From Paludibacter sp. (GTDB taxonomy: Bacteria > Bacteroidota > Bacteroidia > Bacteroidales > Paludibacteraceae): a stretch of DNA of 32,237 nucleotides. The DNA lies in the NCBI GenBank assembly GCA_028692715.1, contig JAQUWU010000049.1, positions 1 to 32,237 of the forward strand, written 5' to 3'. Each line of letters opens with the position of its first letter. Positions within the stretch are counted from its first letter, which is position 1. Positions 8,499-18,062 of this stretch are shown here, piece after piece. The position numbers and the translations under genes are program-made. The notes under the pieces are model-generated. The model was not told the DNA's origin, ran no database searches, and saw only the letters and a list, made by a program, of their open reading frames with translations.

Positions 8499-9551
8499 TT
8501 AGTTTATGGTTACATTAGCCCCTTCAAAAACATTTATAAAACCACTGGTAATCACAATGTCATTTTCGCTTAATCCGCTTGAAACAATGACTGAATTTTG
8601 AATCCGGCCTGAAATTGTAATCGTTTTTAATTTTGCTTTGCCCTGTAAAATAATATATACCTGAGGTTTAATGTTGGAACCTACTATAGCCGAAGCCGGT
8701 ATAATAATCTGTTTTTCTGAACTATTATTTTTCAAATTTGCTTTCCCAAACATTCCTGATTTAATTTTTAAGTCAGCTGTGTTTCGAACGGTGAACTGAA
8801 TTGGATAACTATTACCCATATTAGCTTTACTGCCAATCATGTTTATTTTACCCGATAATTCTGTTTCAGGAAATGCATCAGCTTGAAGTGCATATTCCTG
8901 ATTCATTTTGAATTTATTTAATTCATTTTCAGGCACATTCACTGTAAATTTCAACTGTGAGATATCCGTGATTTGAAACAAAGGAACACCCGGTGCTGCA
9001 AATGCTCCCTCTTCGGTAAACTTAGCGGTGACTATACCGGCAAATGGTGCTTTGATGGTTGTTTTATTAATTTGTTCCAATGTAGTAGCTCGTTGCACTT
9101 TAGCCGATTTTAGGGCTAATTCTGTTTTTTCTAATTGTACACCTTGAATGGCATCTGCTTGAGCCAGAATCTTGTAACGTCTCACGTCATTTTCCAAACC
9201 TTCAATTTGTATATCTATTGTTTGTAATTGCAGTTTCAGTAAGGAGTTATCCAATTGAATTAGTGACTTCCCTTTACTCACTACACTCCCCGCATCAACA
9301 AATAGGGTATTAATCTTGCCTTGAATATCAGCACTGATTTTTGTTTCTTTATTAGGTTCGAAAGTACCCGTATAGGAATCAGTATTTACAACATTTTCAA
9401 GTTTCAATGTATCTGCCTGCACATGTATCGGAAGCTCTTTATTGTACTGATACACTTTATTTTTTGTTGTTTCTTTGTTGCTTTTCAAACGAATGGCAGT
9501 AACAGCTATAATCGCCAATGCCACAACTATATATATGATATTTTTCTTCAT
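8499..9551 (-). CDS. RND efflux periplasmic adaptor (HlyD/MexA family membrane-fusion protein)
   Basis: The 350-residue adaptor has an N-terminal membrane anchor (about 4-20), then the two halves of a lipoyl/barrel-sandwich domain around a short alpha-helical hairpin. The first half is GTFEPNKETKISADIQGKI...DAGSVVSKGKSLIQLD and the second is TTIKAPFAGIVTAKFTEEGAF. A beta-barrel and a membrane-proximal domain (IIIPASAIVG...SGLSENDIVITSG) follow. No lipobox cysteine is present, so it is probably anchored by the helix. It bridges the RND pump and the TolC channel encoded on either side (gaps of 8 and 27 bp). Confidence 0.95.
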   Translation of the reverse strand: MKKNIIYIVVALAIIAVTAIRLKSNKETTKNKVYQYNKELPIHVQADTLKLENVVNTDSYTGTFEPNKETKISADIQGKINTLFVDAGSVVSKGKSLIQLDNSLLKLQLQTIDIQIEGLENDVRRYKILAQADAIQGVQLEKTELALKSAKVQRATTLEQINKTTIKAPFAGIVTAKFTEEGAFAAPGVPLFQITDISQLKFTVNVPENELNKFKMNQEYALQADAFPETELSGKINMIGSKANMGNSYPIQFTVRNTADLKIKSGMFGKANLKNNSSEKQIIIPASAIVGSNIKPQVYIILQGKAKLKTITISGRIQNSVIVSSGLSENDIVITSGFINVFEGANVTIN

Positions 9552-9578
9552 GATTTCTATTGTTATGATTATTAATTC

Positions 9579-10910
9579 TTAATTAGAAAGATTCCCGGTT
9601 AATTTCTTCAATTCCAGCTCTGCTTTTAATAACTCAACGATAGCAGACAGATAGTTTTGTTGTGATTCCCTTAATGTATTGTCGGCTAGTAGAACATCAG
9701 TCAAATTTGAAGTTCCCTGTTTCTGTTGTAAAATAGTTTGTTCATACACCGTTTGGGCTAATTTTATTTGTGCCAATGTATTCTCAACAATCAGTTGAGC
9801 TGTAATTTTTGTTCGCTTCGCATTCTCAATCAGCATAGTATTTTGTTCGGTTGCCAATGATAGTTGTAAATTATTGTTGGATATTTCCAATTTCTTTTGA
9901 TTCATCTTCCTCTGTGTTACTGTCCCATTAAACAAAGGATAATTTAATTGAACACCTACAAAACTTACGGCAAAGAACTTCAAAAAATCGTTCGGTTTTA
10001 CATCATATCCAAAGCCTGTTTGTCCGTACGTGCCATAAAGCGAAAGTGAAGGCAAACGTGAATTTTTCAAAGTGCTTAATTCACTTTTTAAAAATCTGTT
10101 TTGGGTTTCAACAAGACGTATATCCACAGATGCTTGGTTTGCATACTCACTCCTATTTTTAAATTCGATACCGGGATCTATTTCGATATCTTTACTTATA
10201 GGAATTCCCATGGAAAATTTTAGTGCATTCATAAGCTGTAGCAATTTATTTTCGACAATTTCTCTTTGTGTTTGTAATTGCGCCTTTTGTAATTGAATTT
10301 TTGTCACATCGGTTGATTTAACCATTAATTGTTCTTTCAACAGTTGCATGTTTTGGAGCAACTTTTTTGTATTCACTAAATTGCTGTCAATAAATACTAC
10401 TTGTTTTTGCAGAATCTGAACATTGTAATACAGATTCGAAATATCAAAGAATACTTGCTCTTCGGTTTTCTGTCGTTGAAGTTTACTCAAATCAGTTCCA
10501 ATTTTGGTAGTTTCCATACCTCCTAATATTTGAGCATTGAACAAGGGCATAGTGAATTGAACATTCAAATTTATGTTGTGAGGCACTCCAAATTGCGCCT
10601 CCTTAAATTGACCTGTCGGAGCTGAAGCATTAAATGTGGACAGAGGCATAAGTTGGTACGGTAAATCATAATAATACTTGTAATCCCCGTTGATATTTAC
10701 CTTCGGAATTAATCCAGCAACAGCCTCTTTGTGTCGTTGCTCACCAATCGAAATATTATTTTCACTAATCTGCAGCATTTTATTTTTCACCTGTGCCGTG
10801 TCAATGCATTGCTTTAGTGACCATGGCTGAGCTTGTGTTGGGGAAATAATTACTATTGTTAAGAGAAATAACAGTAGTCTTGGTTTTAGTTTGTGAGTAT
10901 TTACTAACAT
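9579..10910 (-). CDS. TolC-family outer-membrane efflux channel
   Basis: The 443-residue protein has a signal peptide (about 1-27, ending SPTQAQ). It then shows the repeated TolC layout of long coiled-coil helices and short beta strands: SLKQCIDTAQVKNKMLQI near the start, a matching second half, and the family C-terminal pattern QQKQGTSNLTDVLLADNTLRESQQNYL. It forms the trimeric exit duct for the RND pump encoded downstream in the same operon. It is separated from the small membrane protein gene by 16 bp. Confidence 0.95.
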   Translation of the reverse strand: MLVNTHKLKPRLLLFLLTIVIISPTQAQPWSLKQCIDTAQVKNKMLQISENNISIGEQRHKEAVAGLIPKVNINGDYKYYYDLPYQLMPLSTFNASAPTGQFKEAQFGVPHNINLNVQFTMPLFNAQILGGMETTKIGTDLSKLQRQKTEEQVFFDISNLYYNVQILQKQVVFIDSNLVNTKKLLQNMQLLKEQLMVKSTDVTKIQLQKAQLQTQREIVENKLLQLMNALKFSMGIPISKDIEIDPGIEFKNRSEYANQASVDIRLVETQNRFLKSELSTLKNSRLPSLSLYGTYGQTGFGYDVKPNDFLKFFAVSFVGVQLNYPLFNGTVTQRKMNQKKLEISNNNLQLSLATEQNTMLIENAKRTKITAQLIVENTLAQIKLAQTVYEQTILQQKQGTSNLTDVLLADNTLRESQQNYLSAIVELLKAELELKKLTGNLSN

Positions 10911-10926
10911 AACAGTATAAAAAATT

Positions 10927-11325
10927 TTAGTTTATAGTTTTTCCTTTTCTTGAAAATAAAAAATAAGCAATTGCAGCAAAAACAAGTGTAAACGGAATTC
11001 TAAAGATCATAGCTCCAATAGTTTTCGTTTCGTAAATACCTCCCGCACTGATATAAAAAATAAATCCGATAAGTGCAATGGATAGAATTGAAGCAGAAAT
11101 GCCGAGGAGTATTGTTGTCCATTTTTGTGCTCTGGCAAATCCGTATGCAGCAGCCAAGAACAACAAACTGCTGATCAAATTTGCCCATACAATAAACAGT
11201 ACATAATTTCCTTGCTTGGCTCTTATCCCAAATAAATCAAAAATTACGGACGTACTCAGAAATAAAGTGAGCAGTCCAAATGCAATCAAAACTGTTGCTG
11301 AAAAATAGGAAAATATTTTTTTCAT
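10927..11325 (-). CDS. Small four-helix membrane protein of unknown function in the efflux operon
   Basis: I do not recognise this 132-residue protein. It has four predicted membrane helices (about 8-28, 44-64, 70-93 and 105-125) with short loops and a basic tail (SRKGKTIN). No catalytic motif is visible. It follows the TetR gene with no intergenic base and precedes the TolC gene by 16 bp, so it is co-expressed with the pump and may be a membrane accessory. Nothing in the sequence proves that. Confidence 0.75.
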   Translation of the reverse strand: MKKIFSYFSATVLIAFGLLTLFLSTSVIFDLFGIRAKQGNYVLFIVWANLISSLLFLAAAYGFARAQKWTTILLGISASILSIALIGFIFYISAGGIYETKTIGAMIFRIPFTLVFAAIAYFLFSRKGKTIN

Positions 11326-11907
11326 TTAGGTTATTTTTATAAGTGTAAGTATTGAATCTACCATTTTGTTGCCGCTTTCTTTCAAATCAAATTCAAAGTT
11401 GAACAGTCTCCATTTGAACATTTGCAGTTTAAAAGTTCCCATAACAATATGCACAAGATCTTCATTAGCAATGGCATTTGTAAAAATATTCTTTTGTTGG
11501 CCGTCTGTAATTATCGGCATTAGGTGTTTCATCAACACAGCCATAAGTTTAAGAATAACTTCATTGATTCGTTGGCTTTCTTCCATTAGTCCATCCGAAA
11601 AAACCGCAACTACAAAGTGAGAATTTTTACTAAAAAACCTAAATTGTTCCTGAAACATAGCCCTGAAATTTTCTTCTGGATTTACGGTTTTTTGAATACC
11701 CGATAATCGATCATCTATATTCTCAGCTAAATAATTAAGCATGGCGAGAATTATTTCTTCCTTACTCGAGAAATGCCGATATATAGCACTTTCCGAAAAA
11801 TTCATTTCTTTTGCCAAATTTTTTATTGTCAATCCATTTATGCCCGAAGTTGTGAGTATTCTACTGGTGGCTTCAATAATTTCTAATTGGCGGGGTTTAA
11901 TATCCAT
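11326..11907 (-). CDS. TetR/AcrR-family transcriptional regulator of the efflux operon
   Basis: The 193-residue protein has the TetR N-terminal helix-turn-helix (about 8-55; GLTIKNLAKEMNFSESAIYRHF then SSKEEI). A helical ligand-binding C-terminal domain without recognisable specificity follows. TetR proteins usually repress their own operon until a pump substrate binds. It lies in the same operon as the pump, between a cupin gene (48 bp upstream) and the small membrane protein gene (0 bp). The inverted repeat at 12333-12348, on top of the operon's -7 box, is its likely operator. Confidence 0.93.
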   Translation of the reverse strand: MDIKPRQLEIIEATSRILTTSGINGLTIKNLAKEMNFSESAIYRHFSSKEEIILAMLNYLAENIDDRLSGIQKTVNPEENFRAMFQEQFRFFSKNSHFVVAVFSDGLMEESQRINEVILKLMAVLMKHLMPIITDGQQKNIFTNAIANEDLVHIVMGTFKLQMFKWRLFNFEFDLKESGNKMVDSILTLIKIT

Positions 11908-11955
11908 ATCTTGTAAATTTAAATTTGTTCTATTATTCTATTGCAAATGTCTTTT

Positions 11956-12294
11956 TTATAATACTTTAGTTGCACTTGCAGGCCTTGGTGCTTTTACAAC
12001 CATGACTCTTGCCAACTTATCCGATTCATTACTAATATAATGCACAATATTAGCGGGACTTTCAATTAGCGAATCTTGTTCACAAACTTCAATTTCTTTG
12101 CCAATATGAATTGTTGGAGTACCTTCCACTATAAAGAAGAACACATCAACGGGTGTTTTATGTGGTTTTAAACTTTCGCCGGGCTTAAGTGCCATAAGCA
12201 TTACTTGTGCCGATTCTTTATTATACATTTCCCTTACATCAATTTTGTGAGGAGTTTCTTTAATCTCTTGCTCTTGATATTTATTGATTATCAT
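11956..12294 (-). CDS. Small cupin-fold protein, first gene of the efflux operon
   Basis: The 112-residue protein is a single cupin domain. Motif one is KPGESLKPHKTPVDVFFFIVEG and motif two is ESPANIVHYISN. Motif one keeps one histidine (HKT) but lacks the second histidine and glutamate of the canonical metal site. Motif two retains its histidine (PANIVH). Metal binding is therefore uncertain. Such single cupins can be small-molecule binders, isomerases or dioxygenases; the reaction is not predictable. The gene is first after the palindromic promoter and 48 bp upstream of tetR, so it is probably induced with the pump. Confidence 0.85.
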   Translation of the reverse strand: MIINKYQEQEIKETPHKIDVREMYNKESAQVMLMALKPGESLKPHKTPVDVFFFIVEGTPTIHIGKEIEVCEQDSLIESPANIVHYISNESDKLARVMVVKAPRPASATKVL

Positions 12295-12332
12295 ATACTT
12301 ATAGTTTTAAATAATTGCTTTATAAAAAGTAA

Positions 12333-12380
12333 GTGAGTATTCGCTCACAAAGATAGATGAAGTTTTTCAATTTGGTGCAA
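12333..12380 (-). promoter_or_regulatory. Efflux-operon promoter with overlapping TetR-type operator
   Basis: On the minus strand TTG (12380-12378), a 22-nt spacer and TATCTTTG (12355-12348) form a promoter with a perfect -7 box. An inverted repeat GTGAG-N6-CTCAC (12333-12348) overlaps the last base of the -7 box and the expected transcription start near 12341. That placement fits repression by the TetR protein encoded in the operon. The -33 spacing is slightly long. Confidence 0.55.
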
Positions 12381-12738
12381 GTTTTATAAAAATATTTTGA
12401 AATAATTTAATGATATCAATTTTTAGAATAGGCTGATTCCATGAATATATAATTCCGTAGAGTTACTTTAATTAATCTATATATCTGAATATGTGTATAT
12501 TGATCACAGACCAAAAGCAAAATAATTCCAAGAGTAAAGTACAATCAGAAAAATATGGGATATATATTTGTTCATGATTTAAAATTAAAATCGGTAAGGT
12601 TCCAGCTGGAAGAAATACCGATTGTACAATTGGTTTTGTAAAAGTTGCCAAAGTGCAACCAGTTTGTAAACAAACTTAATCCACACGAAATTGTAAGCAT
12701 TTTTTTTCTGCCTAGTCTAAATTTATCTAAAATAACAC
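12381..12738. other. Gene-free stretch with nested inverted repeats
   Basis: No convincing gene is present. AATCGGTA (12589-12596) pairs with TACCGATT (12616-12623) and encloses the perfect palindrome TTCCAGCTGGAA (12600-12611). Further on, GTTGC-N6-GCAAC (12644-12659) and AGTTTG-N4-CAAACT (12661-12676) could each form a hairpin. No promoter or T-run places these in a known transcript. The stretch could be an uncharacterised RNA or a decayed gene. Confidence 0.35.
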
Positions 12739-12742
12739 TATA

Positions 12743-12772
12743 TTTGCATTGTAATTATAATGTTTATTTTTG
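12743..12772 (+). promoter_or_regulatory. Promoter of the diacylglycerol-kinase-like gene
   Basis: TTTG (12743-12746), an 18-nt spacer and TATTTTTG (12765-12772) match both Bacteroidota promoter boxes. Transcription would start near 12779, giving a leader of about 120 nt that contains the hairpin GTTATTTA-N11-TAAATAAC (12799-12825). A second -7-like box, TATATTTG (12739-12746), lacks a good -33 partner. Confidence 0.5.
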
Positions 12773-12897
12773 TTTATCACATCACACAAATAATGTCTGT
12801 TATTTAAAACTTGTTTATAAATAACAATCTATCTACACAAATAACATTCTATTAAGTATACTCATCTTATCCTCTATTAGGGTTTAGGAATCAAATC

Positions 12898-13833
12898 ATG
12901 GAAATCACCACTGAAAGTTGGGCTATTATTATTAATCCGAAATCGGGAAAAAGAAAATTTCGTCAACAACGTAAATACCTATTTTTATCGCTAAAAAATG
13001 TAGGTATTCAATTTGAACACCGAATAACTCAATTTGCCGGTCATGCCACTCAAATAGCTAAGTTACAAGCTGAGAAAGGATACAAAAACTTCGCAGTAGT
13101 TGGTGGCGATGGAACTGTTAGCGAAGTGATTAATGGCATCTTTATTGCCAACATTGAGAGTACTTCTGACTTAAAAATTGCACTGATTCCACGTGGCACC
13201 GGAAATGACTGGGGACGATTTTGGGGCTTAACCCCTGATTACAAACATTCTATTGATGTTTTTTTAAAGCAGAAATGTCAATCAATTGATATCGGAAAAG
13301 TAAATTTTACATTGGAAGGAGTAAAACAATCTCATTTTTTTATTAATTCAGTAGGATTTGGATTGGATGCTGCTGTAGTGGATATTACACACCGGTTTAA
13401 AAGATATTTTGGAAGTCATTCTTTTCTTTATTCATTGGCTTTACTCAGTGCTGTTTTTAGTTACCGGGCACATAAAATCATTTTAAATTCAAAAGAAAAA
13501 ACCATTTCGGATAATATGTTTACAATGAATGTTGCCAATGGTTGTTATAGCGGTGGTGGCATGAAACAAAACCCCAAAGCTTTACCCTACGATGGATTGT
13601 TAGATGTAATGTTGGCAAAAAAGCCTACATTTTTAGATATCATCGGGGCTTTATTAAGGGTTTTCAACGGAAGATTATTAGAGCATCCCATTATTGAGTC
13701 CTTTCAAACACAGAGTTTAAGTATTCAAAGTGAGAAGATTACTATAATGGAAGCCGATGGAATAATCGTAAACGGGACTTCACCATACAAAATCAGCATA
13801 ATCCCAAATGCTATTCAAATGATTGTTCCCTGA
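12898..13833 (+). CDS. Diacylglycerol kinase-like / YegS-type lipid kinase
   Basis: The 311-residue protein has the DAGK catalytic fold. It shows NPKSGKRK (13-20), the nucleotide-binding GGDGT (69-73, in VVGGDGTVSEVINGI), RGTGNDWGR (99-107) and NSVGFGLDA further on. Enzymes of this family phosphorylate diacylglycerol or related long-chain lipids with ATP and usually help recycle lipid or build glycolipid. Which lipid is used here is not evident. It is cytosolic and membrane-associated, with no signal peptide. The start is the ATG at 12898, preceded by TTAGGA. Its last 19 bp overlap the end of the opposite-strand nucleotidyltransferase gene. Confidence 0.93.
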   Translation: MEITTESWAIIINPKSGKRKFRQQRKYLFLSLKNVGIQFEHRITQFAGHATQIAKLQAEKGYKNFAVVGGDGTVSEVINGIFIANIESTSDLKIALIPRGTGNDWGRFWGLTPDYKHSIDVFLKQKCQSIDIGKVNFTLEGVKQSHFFINSVGFGLDAAVVDITHRFKRYFGSHSFLYSLALLSAVFSYRAHKIILNSKEKTISDNMFTMNVANGCYSGGGMKQNPKALPYDGLLDVMLAKKPTFLDIIGALLRVFNGRLLEHPIIESFQTQSLSIQSEKITIMEADGIIVNGTSPYKISIIPNAIQMIVP

Positions 13834-14555
13834 ACGACAAATTTTTCAGCTTCGTCCAACACATCTAATTTTCCTACATCCAACATTTTATAATCGGAAG
13901 GGACAAAACCGGAAATAATTTGATTTTTCATGCTCGACAAATAAAAATCCATGATTGGGAATTTTTCGTCAAATTCACTCATGAATTCAAATACGGTTGG
14001 TGAAAGCACTTGAATACCCGAAAAAGCAAGTTTATTGTACAATTCAGGCTTTTTGAAACCTACAGGTTTTGTTTCACCTGTTTTTTCATTTATCCAACCT
14101 TTTAATTGTAAATCGTCGTTAAATAATAAGTATCTGAAGGTATCTCTTTTACTCACAACCAATGTTGCCAATGAATTTGTTCGTAAATGTTGATGATACA
14201 AAGCATTAATATCAAGATTGGAAAGGATATCCACATTATGCACCAAAAAAGGTTTCCCATCATTGAAAAACGCAGCAGCTTTCCGAATTCCCCCACCTGT
14301 ATCCAATAATAAATCACGTTCATCTGAAACTTCTATACGAATACCAAAATTATTATTCGCTTTCAGAAAATCAATTATTAAATCAGGGAAATGATGAATA
14401 TTAACAATTATTTCATCAAAACCCGATGATTTAAGTTTCGATATCACATGCTCTAATAATGGCTTTCCGGCAATAGGGATTAGTGCTTTTGGCAAACAAT
14501 CAGTCAACGGTTTTAATCGGGTACCGAGTCCTGCCGCAAATATCATTGCTTTCAT
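13815..14555 (-). CDS. Sugar-1-phosphate nucleotidyltransferase (MurU-like)
   Basis: The 246-residue protein is a GT-A-fold nucleotidyltransferase. It has the signature AAGLGTRL (7-14) with PK at 22-23, LLDTGGGIRKA (83-93) and metal-binding HNVD (106-109). Relatives attach a nucleotide to sugar-1-phosphates. Length, the LDTGGGI motif and the neighbouring kinase point to the MurU branch, which converts MurNAc-1-phosphate to UDP-MurNAc in peptidoglycan recycling. Mannose-1-phosphate guanylyltransferase activity is the main alternative. The gene starts 1 bp after the kinase-RapZ gene, so the two are coupled. Its 3' end overlaps the convergent lipid kinase gene by 19 bp. Confidence 0.85.
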   Translation of the reverse strand: MKAMIFAAGLGTRLKPLTDCLPKALIPIAGKPLLEHVISKLKSSGFDEIIVNIHHFPDLIIDFLKANNNFGIRIEVSDERDLLLDTGGGIRKAAAFFNDGKPFLVHNVDILSNLDINALYHQHLRTNSLATLVVSKRDTFRYLLFNDDLQLKGWINEKTGETKPVGFKKPELYNKLAFSGIQVLSPTVFEFMSEFDEKFPIMDFYLSSMKNQIISGFVPSDYKMLDVGKLDVLDEAEKFVVQGTII

Positions 14556-14556
14556 A

Positions 14557-15981
14557 TTACTTGTTTACAAAATTGGTTTCTATATTCTGTTCTCGGTGAA
14601 TCAATTGCACTTCCACACCAAATTTTTCATTAATATGTTCGGCAGTTTTTTGAGCTGAATATACCGATCTATGCTGTCCACCTGTACATCCAAAACTAAT
14701 CATAAGATTTGTAAACCCTCTATCTTTATAACGTTTAACCGAAGCATCCACCATTTCGAAGGCATGTTCGAGAAAATGAAGAATTTCGCCATCTTCTTCC
14801 AAAAACTGTATTACCGATTCATCTAAACCTGTAGATTGTGCATATCGCTCATATTTTCCGGGATTATTGACAGCACGACAATCAAAAACAAACCCTCCAC
14901 CATTCCCTGAATCATCCTGAGGAATCCCTTTTTTATAGGAAAAACTATATATTTTCACAATCAAAGGTTTATGCACCGAGACTTCACGGAATTGCTTCAA
15001 TTCGGTCATTTGTTTTAAAATTGTCAACAAATACGGATATTCAGAAGTTTCATTTTTCAGAATAGATCGAAGATTTTCGAGCGCATAAGGGATACTCTGT
15101 AAAAAATGAGGTTTTTTCTCAAAATAACCGCGAAAACCGTAAGCACCCAGGACTTGCAGGGTGCGGAATAAAACAAAATGCTTCAGCTGTTCACGGAATT
15201 TAATTTCATCAATCGGCATTAAGATTTTTAATGCATCGATATATGTTTGAAGCAGATTTTCACGTAGTTCAGCATTGTATTGAGCTTTTGCCTGCCAAAG
15301 GAATGATGCCACATCATAATAAAGTGGTCCCTTCCGGCCTCCCTGAAAATCGATAAAATAAGGTTTATCATCTTTGATCATCACATTTCTACTTTGGAAA
15401 TCGCGATACATAAATGTGTTCGTTTTCGATTGCAAAAGGATTTCTGATAATTTTGAAAAATCATCTTCCAGTTTATTTTCCTGAAAATCAAGCCCGGTCG
15501 ATTTCAAAAAACAATACTTAAAATAGTTCAAATCCCATAATATGGATCGTTCGTTAAATTCCGGTTGAGGGTAACAAACTGAAAAATCAAAATCTTTTGC
15601 TCCCAACACCTGAACGGAAGGTAGCATACGCATTGTTTTTCGCAACATTTCTTTTTCAGCTTCGTAAAAAACGCCGGTTTTTCGACCTTCAGCAATAAAA
15701 TCGAAAAGCAGGACATTTCCTAAATCTTCCTGAATATAAAATCGTCCATCTGCGGTTCTAGCTAAAAATTTCGGAACAGGTAAACCTTGTTTTTCAAAAT
15801 GCAATGCCATTTCAATAAATGCATGATTTTCTTCTATCGAAGTTCCTTCCACACCAATAATAGAATGATTTTTACTTTCCAAACGAAAATAACGTCGGTT
15901 TGAACCCGAAGCAGAAAGTTCTTCTTTACTTAGTAACTTCTCGTTGGTATATTGTTTAAAAAGAGATTCTAATTCATTCAT
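14557..15981 (-). CDS. Phosphotransferase (AmgK-like) fused to a RapZ C-terminal domain
   Basis: This 474-residue fusion has two parts. Residues 1-330 are an aminoglycoside-phosphotransferase-type kinase with catalytic loop Y192-R-D194-FQSRN199 and metal-binding D211-FQ; the usual loop His is Tyr. The DFQ and GP-YYD pattern resembles AmgK, which phosphorylates MurNAc/GlcNAc at C1. Residues 341-474 match the C-terminal half of RapZ, including GIP, FVFDCR, TGLD and the signature GCTGGQHRSV (431-440). In E. coli that half binds glucosamine-6-phosphate and the GlmZ RNA system. The ATPase half of RapZ is absent. With the adjacent MurU-like gene (1 bp away) the pair looks like cell-wall sugar salvage with an amino-sugar-sensing domain. 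The domain calls are strong; the pathway is inferred. Confidence 0.88.
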   Translation of the reverse strand: MNELESLFKQYTNEKLLSKEELSASGSNRRYFRLESKNHSIIGVEGTSIEENHAFIEMALHFEKQGLPVPKFLARTADGRFYIQEDLGNVLLFDFIAEGRKTGVFYEAEKEMLRKTMRMLPSVQVLGAKDFDFSVCYPQPEFNERSILWDLNYFKYCFLKSTGLDFQENKLEDDFSKLSEILLQSKTNTFMYRDFQSRNVMIKDDKPYFIDFQGGRKGPLYYDVASFLWQAKAQYNAELRENLLQTYIDALKILMPIDEIKFREQLKHFVLFRTLQVLGAYGFRGYFEKKPHFLQSIPYALENLRSILKNETSEYPYLLTILKQMTELKQFREVSVHKPLIVKIYSFSYKKGIPQDDSGNGGGFVFDCRAVNNPGKYERYAQSTGLDESVIQFLEEDGEILHFLEHAFEMVDASVKRYKDRGFTNLMISFGCTGGQHRSVYSAQKTAEHINEKFGVEVQLIHREQNIETNFVNK

Positions 15982-17981
<2,000 letters not shown>

Positions 17982-18062
17982 ATTTGTAGAATAAATAAAA
18001 ATATAACAATTAAATTAATGAAGCCAAATTTCTCAAATAGAGATTAGGATAAAATTAAAAAT

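Noticed and set aside
12555-12641. 28-codon plus-strand frame as a small protein gene
   Set aside because: It overlaps the nested inverted repeats, lacks a clear ribosome-binding site and matches nothing I recognise. Reported only as part of the structured stretch.
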